A stretch of 61,405 bases of DNA from Alphaproteobacteria bacterium (GTDB lineage: Bacteria > Pseudomonadota > Alphaproteobacteria > Puniceispirillales > Puniceispirillaceae), in NCBI GenBank assembly GCA_016780775.1, contig JADHLI010000012.1:1-61405 (forward strand), given 5' to 3'. A program made the translations under genes and the position numbers. Under the pieces are notes generated by a model. The model was not told the origin of the DNA. It worked only from the letters and a program-made list of their open reading frames with translations, and did no database searches. Each line of letters starts with the position of its first letter. Within the stretch, counting starts at the first letter, position 1. Shown in pieces: positions 42,982 through 51,915 of the stretch.

Positions 42982-43024
42982 GGTATATAACTCTTCGCTT
43001 GGATTGTGGTTGCAGCCTATCCTG

Positions 43025-44383
43025 TTATATCCGATGAAATAAATCTCGAATATCGTTGGCTTTTTCCAAGGCCATAAGCCGGTTGTAAAGCAAGTTTGAT
43101 TTGTTTCTATTTATCGTACGCTCAGCCAGAGAGTAAAATTTTTCTTCTAAATCGTGCGCGCAATAAGGGTCTTGCCAGTCTCCTTTGTTGGTGGTGACGT
43201 TATGGCTAAATATTTGGGCATTTTCTAGCTTTATGGTCACTTTTGCGGGTCTGAAATCTGGCAACATCTTTGTCATAGATGGGTTTTCTACCACAAAGAC
43301 TTTTTGCGCTAGCATCAAGGTTGTTTCATTTTTGAGTGCGTCGCCTGCAAAACTCATCACTTTGGAATTTTTATGCACAAGGGTTGTGGCGATGGCAAAG
43401 GGCAGAGAAAATTTAGCCGCCAACATATTTTGAGGATTGGAATCATTTAATTCTGCTGCCAGGCTGTAACTTTGCACTTCAATAGAGGCAATGTTTTCAA
43501 CATCAGATAATTTTGGGTGTTGGTGCATCAGCTCAAACAAACAATCCAGTGCCGCATGATTGAAGCGGCAACAGGCGTGAAGTTTAAAATAATTCCGCAT
43601 TACTTCAAAACGCTGGCCCAAATATTCAAGCAATAACGGCCCGTCCAGCTTTTCTGAGACAATTTGACCAAACACAGAACCGATACCATCTTTTTCTCCG
43701 GAAAAACCAGATTGTATCAAATCTATGGCCAAATGCGCCATTTGGTTAGACAAGCCGGCATAAACATTGCGCACGGTTCCGCCTTCTAGCATGGTCCTTC
43801 GGCTGGTCGCTGTGGTCAGGCTGGAGGCGATATTCATCAGCTGTGCATGCTGCTGGTTATTGAATTGTAAAAGCCTGCCAATTGCACTGGCGGCACCTAT
43901 GACACCCCAAGTGCCATGCGGATGCATGGGCGGCCTTAGCTGGCTTGCCAGCCCTATTCTTGCCGCAACATCATATCCAGCAACAAAAGCAGTTATAAAA
44001 TCCTGACCAGACACTGGCTGTTGTGGCAAATCAGATTGCGCAGCAGCCAGAAGGGCTGGAAAAACATGCATCCCTGGATGGCCTTTGGCAAATTGATGGC
44101 CTTCATCCATTTCAAGGACAGTGCCAGCGATCCCATGAAGAAGCGCTGCTTGGGAACGCTCTGCCCATTTGCCTGGCCCGATGATTGGCACTTGTCGGAT
44201 AGCAGATTTGTGGCCGGAGTGGAGCTTTAACAGTTGCTGTACTTCTGTCTCAACAATTCCGCCTAGAATTGCTGCCACGCAGTCTGAGATGATAAGCTTT
44301 GCGCGTTCAACTACCTTTGGTTCTAGCTTTTCAAAAGTGATTTCGGAGCAAAATTCAGCTAATTTAAGCGTATGATTTGCCAT
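43025..44383 (-). CDS. MmgE/PrpD-family dehydratase
   Basis: 452 residues. The PrpD fold is shown by ISDCVAAILGG near the N-terminus, LLHGIAGTVLEMDEGH, GKGHPGMHVFPALLAAA, GYDVAARIG, HPHGTWGVIGAA and KLHACCRFNHAALD. Known members are 2-methylcitrate dehydratase, cis-aconitate decarboxylase and iminodisuccinate epimerase-type enzymes, all acting on branched or substituted dicarboxylates or tricarboxylates. It is divergent from the TRAP transporter with 173 bp between, which supports a dicarboxylate-like substrate. Confidence 0.85.
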   Translation of the reverse strand: MANHTLKLAEFCSEITFEKLEPKVVERAKLIISDCVAAILGGIVETEVQQLLKLHSGHKSAIRQVPIIGPGKWAERSQAALLHGIAGTVLEMDEGHQFAKGHPGMHVFPALLAAAQSDLPQQPVSGQDFITAFVAGYDVAARIGLASQLRPPMHPHGTWGVIGAASAIGRLLQFNNQQHAQLMNIASSLTTATSRRTMLEGGTVRNVYAGLSNQMAHLAIDLIQSGFSGEKDGIGSVFGQIVSEKLDGPLLLEYLGQRFEVMRNYFKLHACCRFNHAALDCLFELMHQHPKLSDVENIASIEVQSYSLAAELNDSNPQNMLAAKFSLPFAIATTLVHKNSKVMSFAGDALKNETTLMLAQKVFVVENPSMTKMLPDFRPAKVTIKLENAQIFSHNVTTNKGDWQDPYCAHDLEEKFYSLAERTINRNKSNLLYNRLMALEKANDIRDLFHRI

Positions 44384-44556
44384 ATTTTTACTATTGGTTT
44401 GTCTTTCTTAAATAATGGGGGATTTTTTCCCGTTGGCCAAGAATTTATTTTCCCTGCCCCTTACAGGATAATTTAGATAAACTGCAATCAAAATAGATGA
44501 AAAGGAATTGACCTAAAAGATATATTAATAAAAGATTAAATATCTTGAGGATTGAT

Positions 44557-45087
44557 TTGCCAATAAAACAGCAGTTTTTGGAGACACAAATAGAAACTTT
44601 AAGAAAGATAGATGAGATTTTAGAAAAAGGGCTCTATTACATATCTGGCCTTTTACTAATTACCATTGCTACTATTGTGTTTGTAGCTGTTGTGATGCGA
44701 TACGTTTTCAATGAGCCACCCCTATGGGCAGATGAGGCGCCGCGAGTGTTTTTTCTTTGGATGACATATCTTGGTATCGCGGTTGCCACTAAACAAGGGA
44801 AGAATATTAGAGTTACTCATTTTATTGACAAATTTAGGCCCAAGCCAAGATTGGTTTTGGAAACATTTATGCATTCTTTGGTGCTTATAATGCTTGGCAC
44901 TTTGATCTGGTACAGCGTCCCAATTTTAAAGTTGCAAGCTGGTGGCTCCATGCTTTCAACAGGCTGGAGTTTTTTGTGGCTTTTTACACCAGTAACGGTT
45001 GGCAGTGTCTTAATGCTTTTTTATCAAACACGTCTGATGATAGCATCTATTCAGCAATATCAAAACAGCTATAAAAAAGGTGGCTAA
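44557..45087 (+). CDS. dctQ: TRAP transporter small permease (DctQ)
   Basis: About 176 residues, four membrane helices (YYISGLLLITIATIVFVAVV, FFLWMTYLGIAVA and two more), with the DctQ motif EEAPR-like WADEAPRVFFLWMTYLG. The start appears to be TTG at 44557, with TGAGG 6 nt upstream; no ATG is available. An inverted repeat AAGATAT/ATATCTT (44517-44546) spans the leader. DNA from here to 47.4 kb is clearly richer in A+T. Confidence 0.85.
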   Translation: MPIKQQFLETQIETLRKIDEILEKGLYYISGLLLITIATIVFVAVVMRYVFNEPPLWADEAPRVFFLWMTYLGIAVATKQGKNIRVTHFIDKFRPKPRLVLETFMHSLVLIMLGTLIWYSVPILKLQAGGSMLSTGWSFLWLFTPVTVGSVLMLFYQTRLMIASIQQYQNSYKKGG

Positions 45088-46383
45088 ATGTTACTAGTTT
45101 CCATGATAGTTCTTTTGTTTGTTTTTTCTCTTCTTGGAATGGAAATAGCTTGGGCTATCGGGATTGCAGCATTTGGCTACCTTGTCTTAGCGCAATTCAC
45201 AGATAATTTTACTCCGATGGTATTGTTTGCTCAGCAAATGACTTCAGGAGTAAACTCTTTTGTTTTGCTCGCTATACCTCTATTTATTTTTGCCGGCGAA
45301 TTAATGAATGTTACCGGTGTAACTCGGCGGATTGTCGGTTTTGCGGCGACTTTAGTTGGGCATATTAATGGAGGGTTGGCAAACGTTGGTGTGACGGCCA
45401 ACTTTATTATGTCTGGTTGTTCTGGCTCAGCTCTCGCCGATGCCGCTGCTACTGGCACCGTTCTTCTCCCAGAGATGAAAAAAAGGGGTTTTAAACCTGC
45501 ATTTTCAAGCGCAGTGATTGCCTCGGCAGCAACTGTTGGACCAATCGTGCCTCCGTCAATATCCTTTGTTCTTCTCGGCGCAATAGTAAATGTTTCCGTG
45601 GGCCAACTATTTCTAGGTGGCGTAGTCCCAGGTGTTTTGATGTTTCTTGCAATGTTTGCAGTTACCTGGTGGATATGCAAAAGCCGAAAATATCCGGTGG
45701 AAAAAAGAGCAACTACATCAGAGAAAGCTACTTCGTTTAAAGAAGGTATACCAGCTTTAATAGCTCCTTGCATAATTGTAGGTGCGATTATTTTTGGTGT
45801 AGCCACGCCAACTGAATCAGCTGCAGTTGCAGCGTTCTATGTTCTTTTTTTAGGTCTTTTTCTTTATCGAAATTTAACTCTTATGCAAATAATTACAGCA
45901 GCTTCTCACGCTGCTGTGGCAACGTCTGTCATAATGCTTACTGTAGCTACTTCCAAAATATTTGCCTGGTTAGCTGTGAAAGAAAATCTAGGTGTTATCC
46001 TTACGGATGCGATGTTGGCGATTAGCTCTGAAGTTTGGATATTGCTTTTAATGATAAATATCCTTCTTCTAATTCTGGGAATGATAATGGAAATACTTCC
46101 CATAATGTTAATCATCGCTCCCGTTCTTTTCCCCCTTTTGGCTGGATTGGGGGTCGACGAGGTGCATTTCGGTGTCGTGATGGTTTTAAATCTGATGATT
46201 GGCATGATTACTCCACCAATCGGCCTCAATTTGTTTATAATTTCTCAAATAGGCGGTGTTGGTGTAATTGAAATTTTTAAAGAAGCCGTTCCATATTTTT
46301 TAATTTTGGTTTGTGTGCTCCTTGTAATAACATATATTCCTGGGATCACATTGTTCCTGCCGGATTTGGTTTTTGATAGATAA
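45088..46383 (+). CDS. dctM: TRAP transporter large permease (DctM)
   Basis: 431 residues, about twelve membrane helices, with family blocks AIPLFIFAGELMN, GGLANVGVTANFIMSGCSGSALADAAATG, AATVGPIVPPSI and MIGMITPPIGLNLF. It begins directly after the dctQ stop. With DctQ it forms the sodium-driven membrane part of a carboxylate importer. Confidence 0.92.
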   Translation: MLLVSMIVLLFVFSLLGMEIAWAIGIAAFGYLVLAQFTDNFTPMVLFAQQMTSGVNSFVLLAIPLFIFAGELMNVTGVTRRIVGFAATLVGHINGGLANVGVTANFIMSGCSGSALADAAATGTVLLPEMKKRGFKPAFSSAVIASAATVGPIVPPSISFVLLGAIVNVSVGQLFLGGVVPGVLMFLAMFAVTWWICKSRKYPVEKRATTSEKATSFKEGIPALIAPCIIVGAIIFGVATPTESAAVAAFYVLFLGLFLYRNLTLMQIITAASHAAVATSVIMLTVATSKIFAWLAVKENLGVILTDAMLAISSEVWILLLMINILLLILGMIMEILPIMLIIAPVLFPLLAGLGVDEVHFGVVMVLNLMIGMITPPIGLNLFIISQIGGVGVIEIFKEAVPYFLILVCVLLVITYIPGITLFLPDLVFDR

Positions 46384-46448
46384 AAACAAATTATAATTAC
46401 GAACTCATCGGCAGATAATTTGTCAAATTAAACTAGAAGGAGGAAAAA

Positions 46449-47432
46449 ATGAAAAGAAGAACCTTTAATCAGGGTATAAGTAGTTTAGGCCTTGCGGGCT
46501 TACTGTCAGGTGTTGCAGGTCCATCTATGGCAGCTAAGATGCTAATTTATGGAAACGCCGGTAATATAGATAGTGCATCTAATAAGTTCGCAAAAAAATG
46601 GCTTGATCTGGTTAATCAGCGTACCAACGGCGAACTAGCCTTCGACATTAAGGCCGGCACCATAGGTGGCGGTAAAGACGTTCTTGACGGCACTGCCCTT
46701 GGAACGGTTCAACTTTACAATGGGGCTTATACCGGTCTGAGAGAATTTGATGTATTTTATGCTCCATATTTCGCCAGAGATTCAAATCACGCACAAAAAA
46801 TCGCGAATGAACTGTTGTATGATAAGTTAAATTCTGCCGTTCAGAAACGATATTCTGGTTTGAGATATCTCAGTGTCGCTAGGGCTGGTCCTTGGAAACT
46901 TTTCACGAAGGATAAGCTGGAGTCTTTTGACGATTTGAAGGGCATGAAAATACGCGCGCCATCTATTGAGGGTGTTATTGCGGGGCTTGAGCAAGTTGGT
47001 GCTAAGCCTACGGTTATACCATTTAATGAACTATATGGCGCACTTCAACAAGGCGTCGTTGATGGTATGGCAACCCTAGGAAACTTAATGATAAGTCAAA
47101 AGTTTTACGAGGTGACAAAATATTGTTACCAAAATGATTGGGGCATTGGTTTGGACAAACAAATGATTAACGTCGGTGCTTGGAATAGCCTTTCCAGTCA
47201 GCAGCAATCGATCCTAGTCGACACATTCAATGAACTGGAACCGCAAGACTTCTTCAGAGCTACTGAGGATGCTGAGAAAACAAATTTTGCAAAATGGCGT
47301 GAGATAAACGGTGCAGACACCACGCCAATGCTGGATGCTTCAGCTGCTCAGAAAACTCTGGAGCCAGCGATTAAGAATCTAGCAGACGATATTTTTGGTG
47401 CGGGCACTTACGACAAAATCCAGTCTATCTAA
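46449..47432 (+). CDS. dctP: TRAP transporter substrate-binding protein (DctP), Tat-type leader
   Basis: 327 residues. The leader MKRRTFNQGISSLGLAGLLSG has a twin-arginine start and a likely cut after SMA. Mature DctP fold: VNQRTNGELAFDIKAGTIGGG, LKGMKIRAPSIEGVIAGLEQVGAKPTVIPF with the ligand-clamping Arg, then ELYGALQQGVVDGMAT. Binds a carboxylate in the periplasm; the ligand is unknown. AGGAGG precedes ATG. The gene order is dctQ-dctM-dctP. Confidence 0.92.
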   Translation: MKRRTFNQGISSLGLAGLLSGVAGPSMAAKMLIYGNAGNIDSASNKFAKKWLDLVNQRTNGELAFDIKAGTIGGGKDVLDGTALGTVQLYNGAYTGLREFDVFYAPYFARDSNHAQKIANELLYDKLNSAVQKRYSGLRYLSVARAGPWKLFTKDKLESFDDLKGMKIRAPSIEGVIAGLEQVGAKPTVIPFNELYGALQQGVVDGMATLGNLMISQKFYEVTKYCYQNDWGIGLDKQMINVGAWNSLSSQQQSILVDTFNELEPQDFFRATEDAEKTNFAKWREINGADTTPMLDASAAQKTLEPAIKNLADDIFGAGTYDKIQSI

Positions 47433-47448
47433 CAAAACATATATCACA

Positions 47449-47477
47449 AGCCATCACCCCTTCTTAGGGTGATGGCT
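47449..47477. terminator. Strong hairpin terminator between convergent genes
   Basis: AGCCATCACCC (47449-47459) pairs perfectly (11 bp) with GGGTGATGGCT (47467-47477). It lies between dctP and the converging GMC gene, whose stop codon touches the stem. The T-run is short. Confidence 0.8.
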
Positions 47478-49097
47478 TTAATGTTCTCTCAATATATAAT
47501 CTGCCGCTTTTTCGGCTACCATCATCGTGGGCGCGGCAGTGTTTGCTGAGGGAATTGATGGAAAGACCGACGCATCTGCGATACGCAAACCTTCCACCCC
47601 TTGTACTCGTAACTCAGAATCAACTACCGCGTTTTTATCAACACCCATACGACAACTTCCGCAGAGGTGATGAACTGTGCTGGCATTTTGGCGTATCCAG
47701 CTAGATAGCGCGTTTTTTGTACGAATTTCATTACCTGGGGATAATTCTTCTTTGCGATAGGCATTAAACTGCTTTTGCGCGAACACATCACGCAAAATTT
47801 CAATGGCTGCGATCAGTTGAAATAAATCCCGGTCATCTTCAAGGTAATTCACGCAAATCTTGAGCGGGTCAGTTGGTTTTGACCCTGTTAGCCGTATAAA
47901 GCCTCGGCTAACAGGCCGCATTACAGACGCATTCGCCATGAAGCCTGGTTGGTTGTTCGCTGATTTTCTAAAGGGGTTAAAACGCATTGTCGCAGTGGAA
48001 AGTGCAGGCAGAAAGTGGCTTTGAATTGTTGGTATGTCGTCACCTTTCGTTCTGATATAGGCCCCAGCTTCTAATGGAAAAACGGTCATTGGCCCAGTGC
48101 CGAACAACCAAGCCTTAAGAAATGCCCCCGCCGCTTTATCTGCTCTGGTTAGGCCATGTAAAGTGACTTCTTGAGGAGCGCCATAACTAACCCTTATCAA
48201 GACATGGTCGTGCAGATTTTTTCCAACTTCTGGTAGGTCAATAATGGGTTTAACCCCTACCTCTTCCAATTCCTGCGCGGGCCCAATACCGGAGCGCAAT
48301 AATATGTGGGGTGACCCGATCGCACCGGCACATAAGATGATTTCTTGTTCGGCATAAAAACGCTTTTTTTCTCCTGATATCGACACCTCTACGGCTGTTG
48401 CTTTGTCCCGATTAAAGATGATTTTACTGACTTCACAGCCTGTCTGAATCTGAAGGTTTTTCCTGTTTAATGCTGATTTCAGAAAAGCAGTAGCAGCACT
48501 TTCTCGGTGCCCGTTACGAATGGTGAAATTGTAAAAACCAAAGCCTTCTGCATCAGGATGGTTGAAATCCATACAGCGTGGATAGCCAGCTGAAATGCCA
48601 GCCTCTACAAATGCATCCACAAGAGGGGAAAGCGGCTTTTGACGGTCAGAGACCGTAAGCAGACCTGTTTGATTATGCAACTCGCTGTTATTTTTACCGC
48701 AATAAATCTCGCTCTTCAAAAAAGAAGGCCGGACCTTAGACCATGACCAATCAGTCAGCCCAGATTGTGCCCAATGGTCATAATCAATTCCCAGTCCACG
48801 GGCATAGACCATGCCGTTAATCGCGGTTGACCCCCCCAATACTTTTCCTCTCGGCAGGGATATTCGTCGCTTCTCAAGTCCGGCTTCTTCATCGCTGAGA
48901 TATTGCCAAACATGGCGTTTGCCTCTCAGCAAAACAGCTGTCATCATCGGAACCTTGAGGGTAGGATCCATCGCTCCGCTACCCCCTGCTTCAATCAAGA
49001 GGACATTAAAATCTCTATTTTCAGACAAGCGATGGGCAAGAACGCAGCCCGCAGCACCGGCACCAACAATAATATGTGTCCAGCCTTTTTGCGCCAT
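47478..49097 (-). CDS. GMC oxidoreductase (choline/alcohol dehydrogenase family)
   Basis: 539 residues. FAD motif IIVGAGAAGCVLAHRLSE (about 8-25), GKVLGGSTAINGMVYARG and the second GMC signature GAIGSPHILLRSGIGP. C-terminal catalytic His region HHLCGSCRMG. It oxidises a primary or secondary alcohol using FAD, passing electrons to a quinone or oxygen. It is followed at 3 bp spacing upstream by the AhpD-like gene, so the two are one leftward operon. Substrate unknown. Confidence 0.88.
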   Translation of the reverse strand: MAQKGWTHIIVGAGAAGCVLAHRLSENRDFNVLLIEAGGSGAMDPTLKVPMMTAVLLRGKRHVWQYLSDEEAGLEKRRISLPRGKVLGGSTAINGMVYARGLGIDYDHWAQSGLTDWSWSKVRPSFLKSEIYCGKNNSELHNQTGLLTVSDRQKPLSPLVDAFVEAGISAGYPRCMDFNHPDAEGFGFYNFTIRNGHRESAATAFLKSALNRKNLQIQTGCEVSKIIFNRDKATAVEVSISGEKKRFYAEQEIILCAGAIGSPHILLRSGIGPAQELEEVGVKPIIDLPEVGKNLHDHVLIRVSYGAPQEVTLHGLTRADKAAGAFLKAWLFGTGPMTVFPLEAGAYIRTKGDDIPTIQSHFLPALSTATMRFNPFRKSANNQPGFMANASVMRPVSRGFIRLTGSKPTDPLKICVNYLEDDRDLFQLIAAIEILRDVFAQKQFNAYRKEELSPGNEIRTKNALSSWIRQNASTVHHLCGSCRMGVDKNAVVDSELRVQGVEGLRIADASVFPSIPSANTAAPTMMVAEKAADYILREH

Positions 49098-49099
49098 CT

Positions 49100-49834
49100 C
49101 TAGGACTTTCCAGCAGCCTCATCAAATCCACCTTGTCCAGTAAGATTGGCCCAAGCCTTATAGGGTGCGCTGGCATTTACTTTTCCGCTTTGGATCAAAT
49201 TTCGCCAGATATCACAAGCATCAACAAAATTAGGCACGCCGCCAGGGAACATGGCCAATGCCAGGCCTTCTGCGATGGCACCTTCATCTGCACCAGCTTT
49301 GTAGGCGCCTTGAATATGCTCACCAACCCAATCCCAGCGTCTGTGGCATTGATGAGCTGCGGCCAATCCTATTTCAAATATTTTTTGATCAATGGTATAT
49401 TTTTTTGTCAGTGTGTCTAATCCTTCACGATATTTTGCAACGCCATCAAAACCGTTTAAATGGGCTCCCCAATGTTTTTCAACAAAACTATAATGATCTG
49501 CGCCTTCCGCCCAAGTAGCGACAGCTACCGCTGCTTCTAAATCGGTTTCCCCGCCGCCTGATTTTCGCAGCCTGTCAATATGGTGGGTGGCAATTGCCTC
49601 TGAAGTAGATACAAGGATGATGAGCCAGATTATTTCCTTTTCATAAAGCGTTAAAACCCGATCTGTAAGTGTCATGTGGGTATAGGTGGCATCATAAGCA
49701 TCTAGAAGCTTCGGCGATGAAATGGCTAACAGCCCATGATGGGGAAGAAGATATCCTCTTTTATCACGCAAATGTTTAAGAGCTGTCTCAACTTCAGCAA
49801 CTGTTTGGGGTAGTTTATTATTGTTTTTCATCAC
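49100..49834 (-). CDS. Carboxymuconolactone decarboxylase-like (AhpD-fold) protein
   Basis: 244 residues with two AhpD-like helical modules: about 60-115 (LYEKEIIWLIILVSTSEAIATHHIDRL) and about 150-215 (IFEIGLAAAHQCHRRWDWVGEH, GADEGAIAEGLALAMFPGG). The redox CxxC of AhpD is not present, so a peroxidase role is unlikely; a decarboxylase or isomerase role is possible. Co-transcribed with the GMC oxidoreductase (3 bp apart). Confidence 0.7.
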   Translation of the reverse strand: MMKNNNKLPQTVAEVETALKHLRDKRGYLLPHHGLLAISSPKLLDAYDATYTHMTLTDRVLTLYEKEIIWLIILVSTSEAIATHHIDRLRKSGGGETDLEAAVAVATWAEGADHYSFVEKHWGAHLNGFDGVAKYREGLDTLTKKYTIDQKIFEIGLAAAHQCHRRWDWVGEHIQGAYKAGADEGAIAEGLALAMFPGGVPNFVDACDIWRNLIQSGKVNASAPYKAWANLTGQGGFDEAAGKS

Positions 49835-49913
49835 CGATATCCTCTATGAAAACAAAATTACTTAGGGTGAATCTTGGGATTTAGAACTTTTTGGGTTTAA
49901 AAATCCTTATCTG

Positions 49914-50654
49914 TCAATGGGCGGTAAAGCCACCGTCAGCTACAATCACTTGGCCAGTGATAAAGCTACTAGCATCTGATAAAAGAAAGGTAATAACATT
50001 GGCAACTTCTTCAGGCTGGCCAAAACGGCCCATCGGGATATCTGCCAAGATTGTTTGATATCGTTGTTCGTCTGCCCGTGCTGCGGCGGTCATGTCACTC
50101 ACAACTGGACCAGGGGCAACAGCGTTAACTCTTATAGATAAAGAGGCCAATTCCAGTGCAATAGATTTTGTTAGGCCATTGATACCGGCTTTTGAAGCTG
50201 CATAAGCTGCTGCTCTGGGATGGCCAACAAGGCCAATTTGACTCGATACAAAAACAATGGAACCAACCGGCTGTTTTTTGAGGTAGGGAATAACAGCTTT
50301 GGCAAGATAAAAGGCACCTGAAAGATTTGTATTAATGGTTTTATGCCAGCTCATCTCATCGGTTTGTATAGAAGTTTGAAGTGATAAAATACCCGCAACA
50401 GCCACCATGCCATCTAGACGCCCCTTATGGCTAGCTGCTTTATCAACAGCAGCGGTGATTTCTTCAGAATTGGTGATATCAACTTTGTAAATACATTCTG
50501 CAGGTAAGAATTTTTTTACCGTTTCGCGCTGGTCATCAGAAAAAACCGTTCCATAGACGCTCGCGCCAAGTTTTATCGCGGATTGTGCAGCGCACAGACC
50601 TATTCCAGAACCTATGCCTGCGATAAACACTGTTTTGTTTGCGAGTGTGAACAT
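49914..50654 (-). CDS. SDR-family oxidoreductase (FabG-like)
   Basis: 246 residues from ATG 50654 (a TTG 30 bp further upstream is less likely). FIAGIGSGIGLCAA cofactor loop, VAVAGIL in place of NNAG, SSQIGLVGHPRAAAYAASKAG catalytic Ser-Tyr-Lys, and VADGGFTAH at the end. NAD(P)-dependent oxidation of an alcohol is expected. Divergent from the racemase-fold gene and upstream of the AhpD/GMC pair in the same direction. Confidence 0.85.
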   Translation of the reverse strand: MFTLANKTVFIAGIGSGIGLCAAQSAIKLGASVYGTVFSDDQRETVKKFLPAECIYKVDITNSEEITAAVDKAASHKGRLDGMVAVAGILSLQTSIQTDEMSWHKTINTNLSGAFYLAKAVIPYLKKQPVGSIVFVSSQIGLVGHPRAAAYAASKAGINGLTKSIALELASLSIRVNAVAPGPVVSDMTAAARADEQRYQTILADIPMGRFGQPEEVANVITFLLSDASSFITGQVIVADGGFTAH

Positions 50655-50732
50655 GTTATTCTCAGGCGGTGTTGCGCTTTTCAACGTCTAATATCTTAAG
50701 AAAATACTAAAATCAGATCGGAGGCAAGTTAA

Positions 50733-51497
50733 TTGAAAAAAGTTCTGGTTATTGTCCCGTTCCCTATGTCAGAAGAAAATTTGGCTTTAAGGCGAGAGCA
50801 ACTTAAGGCGGTGTCTATTTCTGATTCTATTTCTTTTATTTTTAGACCGGTTAAAGCCGCGCCTCGAAACTATATCAGCCAAGCAGATATGGTGCTGGCA
50901 GACATCAGTATTCTAGAAGCAGGAATAAATGCCGAACAAGAGGGATTTTCAGCAGTTTGCATTGATACGATGAGCGATTCCGGCGCAGCAGCATTGCGTT
51001 CCATTCTGTCTATTCCTGTCATTGGGCCAGGGCGCACTTCAATGCTTTTTGCTTTATCTTTGGGCACAAAATTTTCCATCATAACAATGTGGCAAAAATG
51101 GAGACATCTTTATGATAAGACGGTCACAGACCTTGGCATTGGCCATGCGCTGGCATCTGTGCGCTCTATCAATATGGCGCCAGATAATCAGGCGCTGTTA
51201 AACAAAAAAGAAGAGGCGCTGTTTCCCCTTCTGGAGCAAGCGGCAAAAAAGGCTATCGAAGAAGATGGGGCAGAGGTAATTTTACTTGGCTCAACCACTA
51301 TGCATCAAGCCCATGATTATCTGTCAAAATCGCTTGATGTGCCTGTGATTAATCCGGGCCCGATGACCTATAAAATGGCAGAGATGATGATATCCTCTTC
51401 CCTTAGCCATAGCCGAAAAGCCTATCCAATATCCCCTGTCTCGCGCCATGAAATGATCGTGGCCATGATGAATAGCGCAGCCAGTTTTGACCATTAA
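50733..51497 (+). CDS. Asp/Glu/hydantoin racemase-fold protein lacking both cysteines
   Basis: 254 residues. The fold is shown by the block GFSAVCIDTMSDSGAAALRS, SIPVIGPGRTSMLFALSLGTKFSIIT and EVILLGSTTM, VPVINPGPMTYKMAE. The two catalytic Cys of racemases and maleate isomerases would fall at residues 79 (here Thr) and 187 (here Ser); a Cys at 76 is shifted. It may catalyse a different reaction such as decarboxylation, or be a binding protein. TTG start with GGAGG 8 nt upstream. The family includes maleate isomerase, which would suit the downstream hydratase and lyase. Confidence 0.75.
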   Translation: MKKVLVIVPFPMSEENLALRREQLKAVSISDSISFIFRPVKAAPRNYISQADMVLADISILEAGINAEQEGFSAVCIDTMSDSGAAALRSILSIPVIGPGRTSMLFALSLGTKFSIITMWQKWRHLYDKTVTDLGIGHALASVRSINMAPDNQALLNKKEEALFPLLEQAAKKAIEEDGAEVILLGSTTMHQAHDYLSKSLDVPVINPGPMTYKMAEMMISSSLSHSRKAYPISPVSRHEMIVAMMNSAASFDH

Positions 51498-51516
51498 AAT
51501 AGAAGAAGCTGAGGCC

Positions 51517-51915
51517 TTAGCTTCTTTTCGCAGCTAGCGTGTTTTCACCGCTCATATAGACCCGTACTTCTGAAAATAAATCATCTTTGACAGTGAAGAA
51601 ATTACAGTTTGATTTATGAACCAGATTGCCATTATGTAGCTTGTTGGTAACTTGAAATCGTGCAGCAATATCGCTACCAGAATGACTGGTCACAAAGTGA
51701 AAATTATCATGGCGCACCCATTGATGATGGGCCCAAAGCCTCTCAAACATCCCACAGATTGCTAGATGGCCTATCAATTTAATGTTATGGGTTTCAACAG
51801 TAAACATGCATTCTTTTGACAGAGTTTTTAATATCATTTCGATATTTTGCTCATCCACCCCACTAAAATAGGTCAGTACTTTTCCCTGAAGCGTCTGATA
51901 GGTCATTTTACCCAT
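51517..51915 (-). CDS. SnoaL/NTF2-like protein
   Basis: 132 residues: QTLQGKVLTYFSGVDEQNIEMILKTLSKECMFTVE, then WAHHQWVRHDNFHFVTSH and NFFTVKDDLFSEVRVYMSGEN are typical of the cone-shaped SnoaL/NTF2 fold, used by polyketide cyclases, ketosteroid isomerases and dehydratases. The start overlaps the stop of the upstream tautomerase fusion, so they are coupled. Activity unknown. Confidence 0.75.
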   Translation of the reverse strand: MGKMTYQTLQGKVLTYFSGVDEQNIEMILKTLSKECMFTVETHNIKLIGHLAICGMFERLWAHHQWVRHDNFHFVTSHSGSDIAARFQVTNKLHNGNLVHKSNCNFFTVKDDLFSEVRVYMSGENTLAAKRS

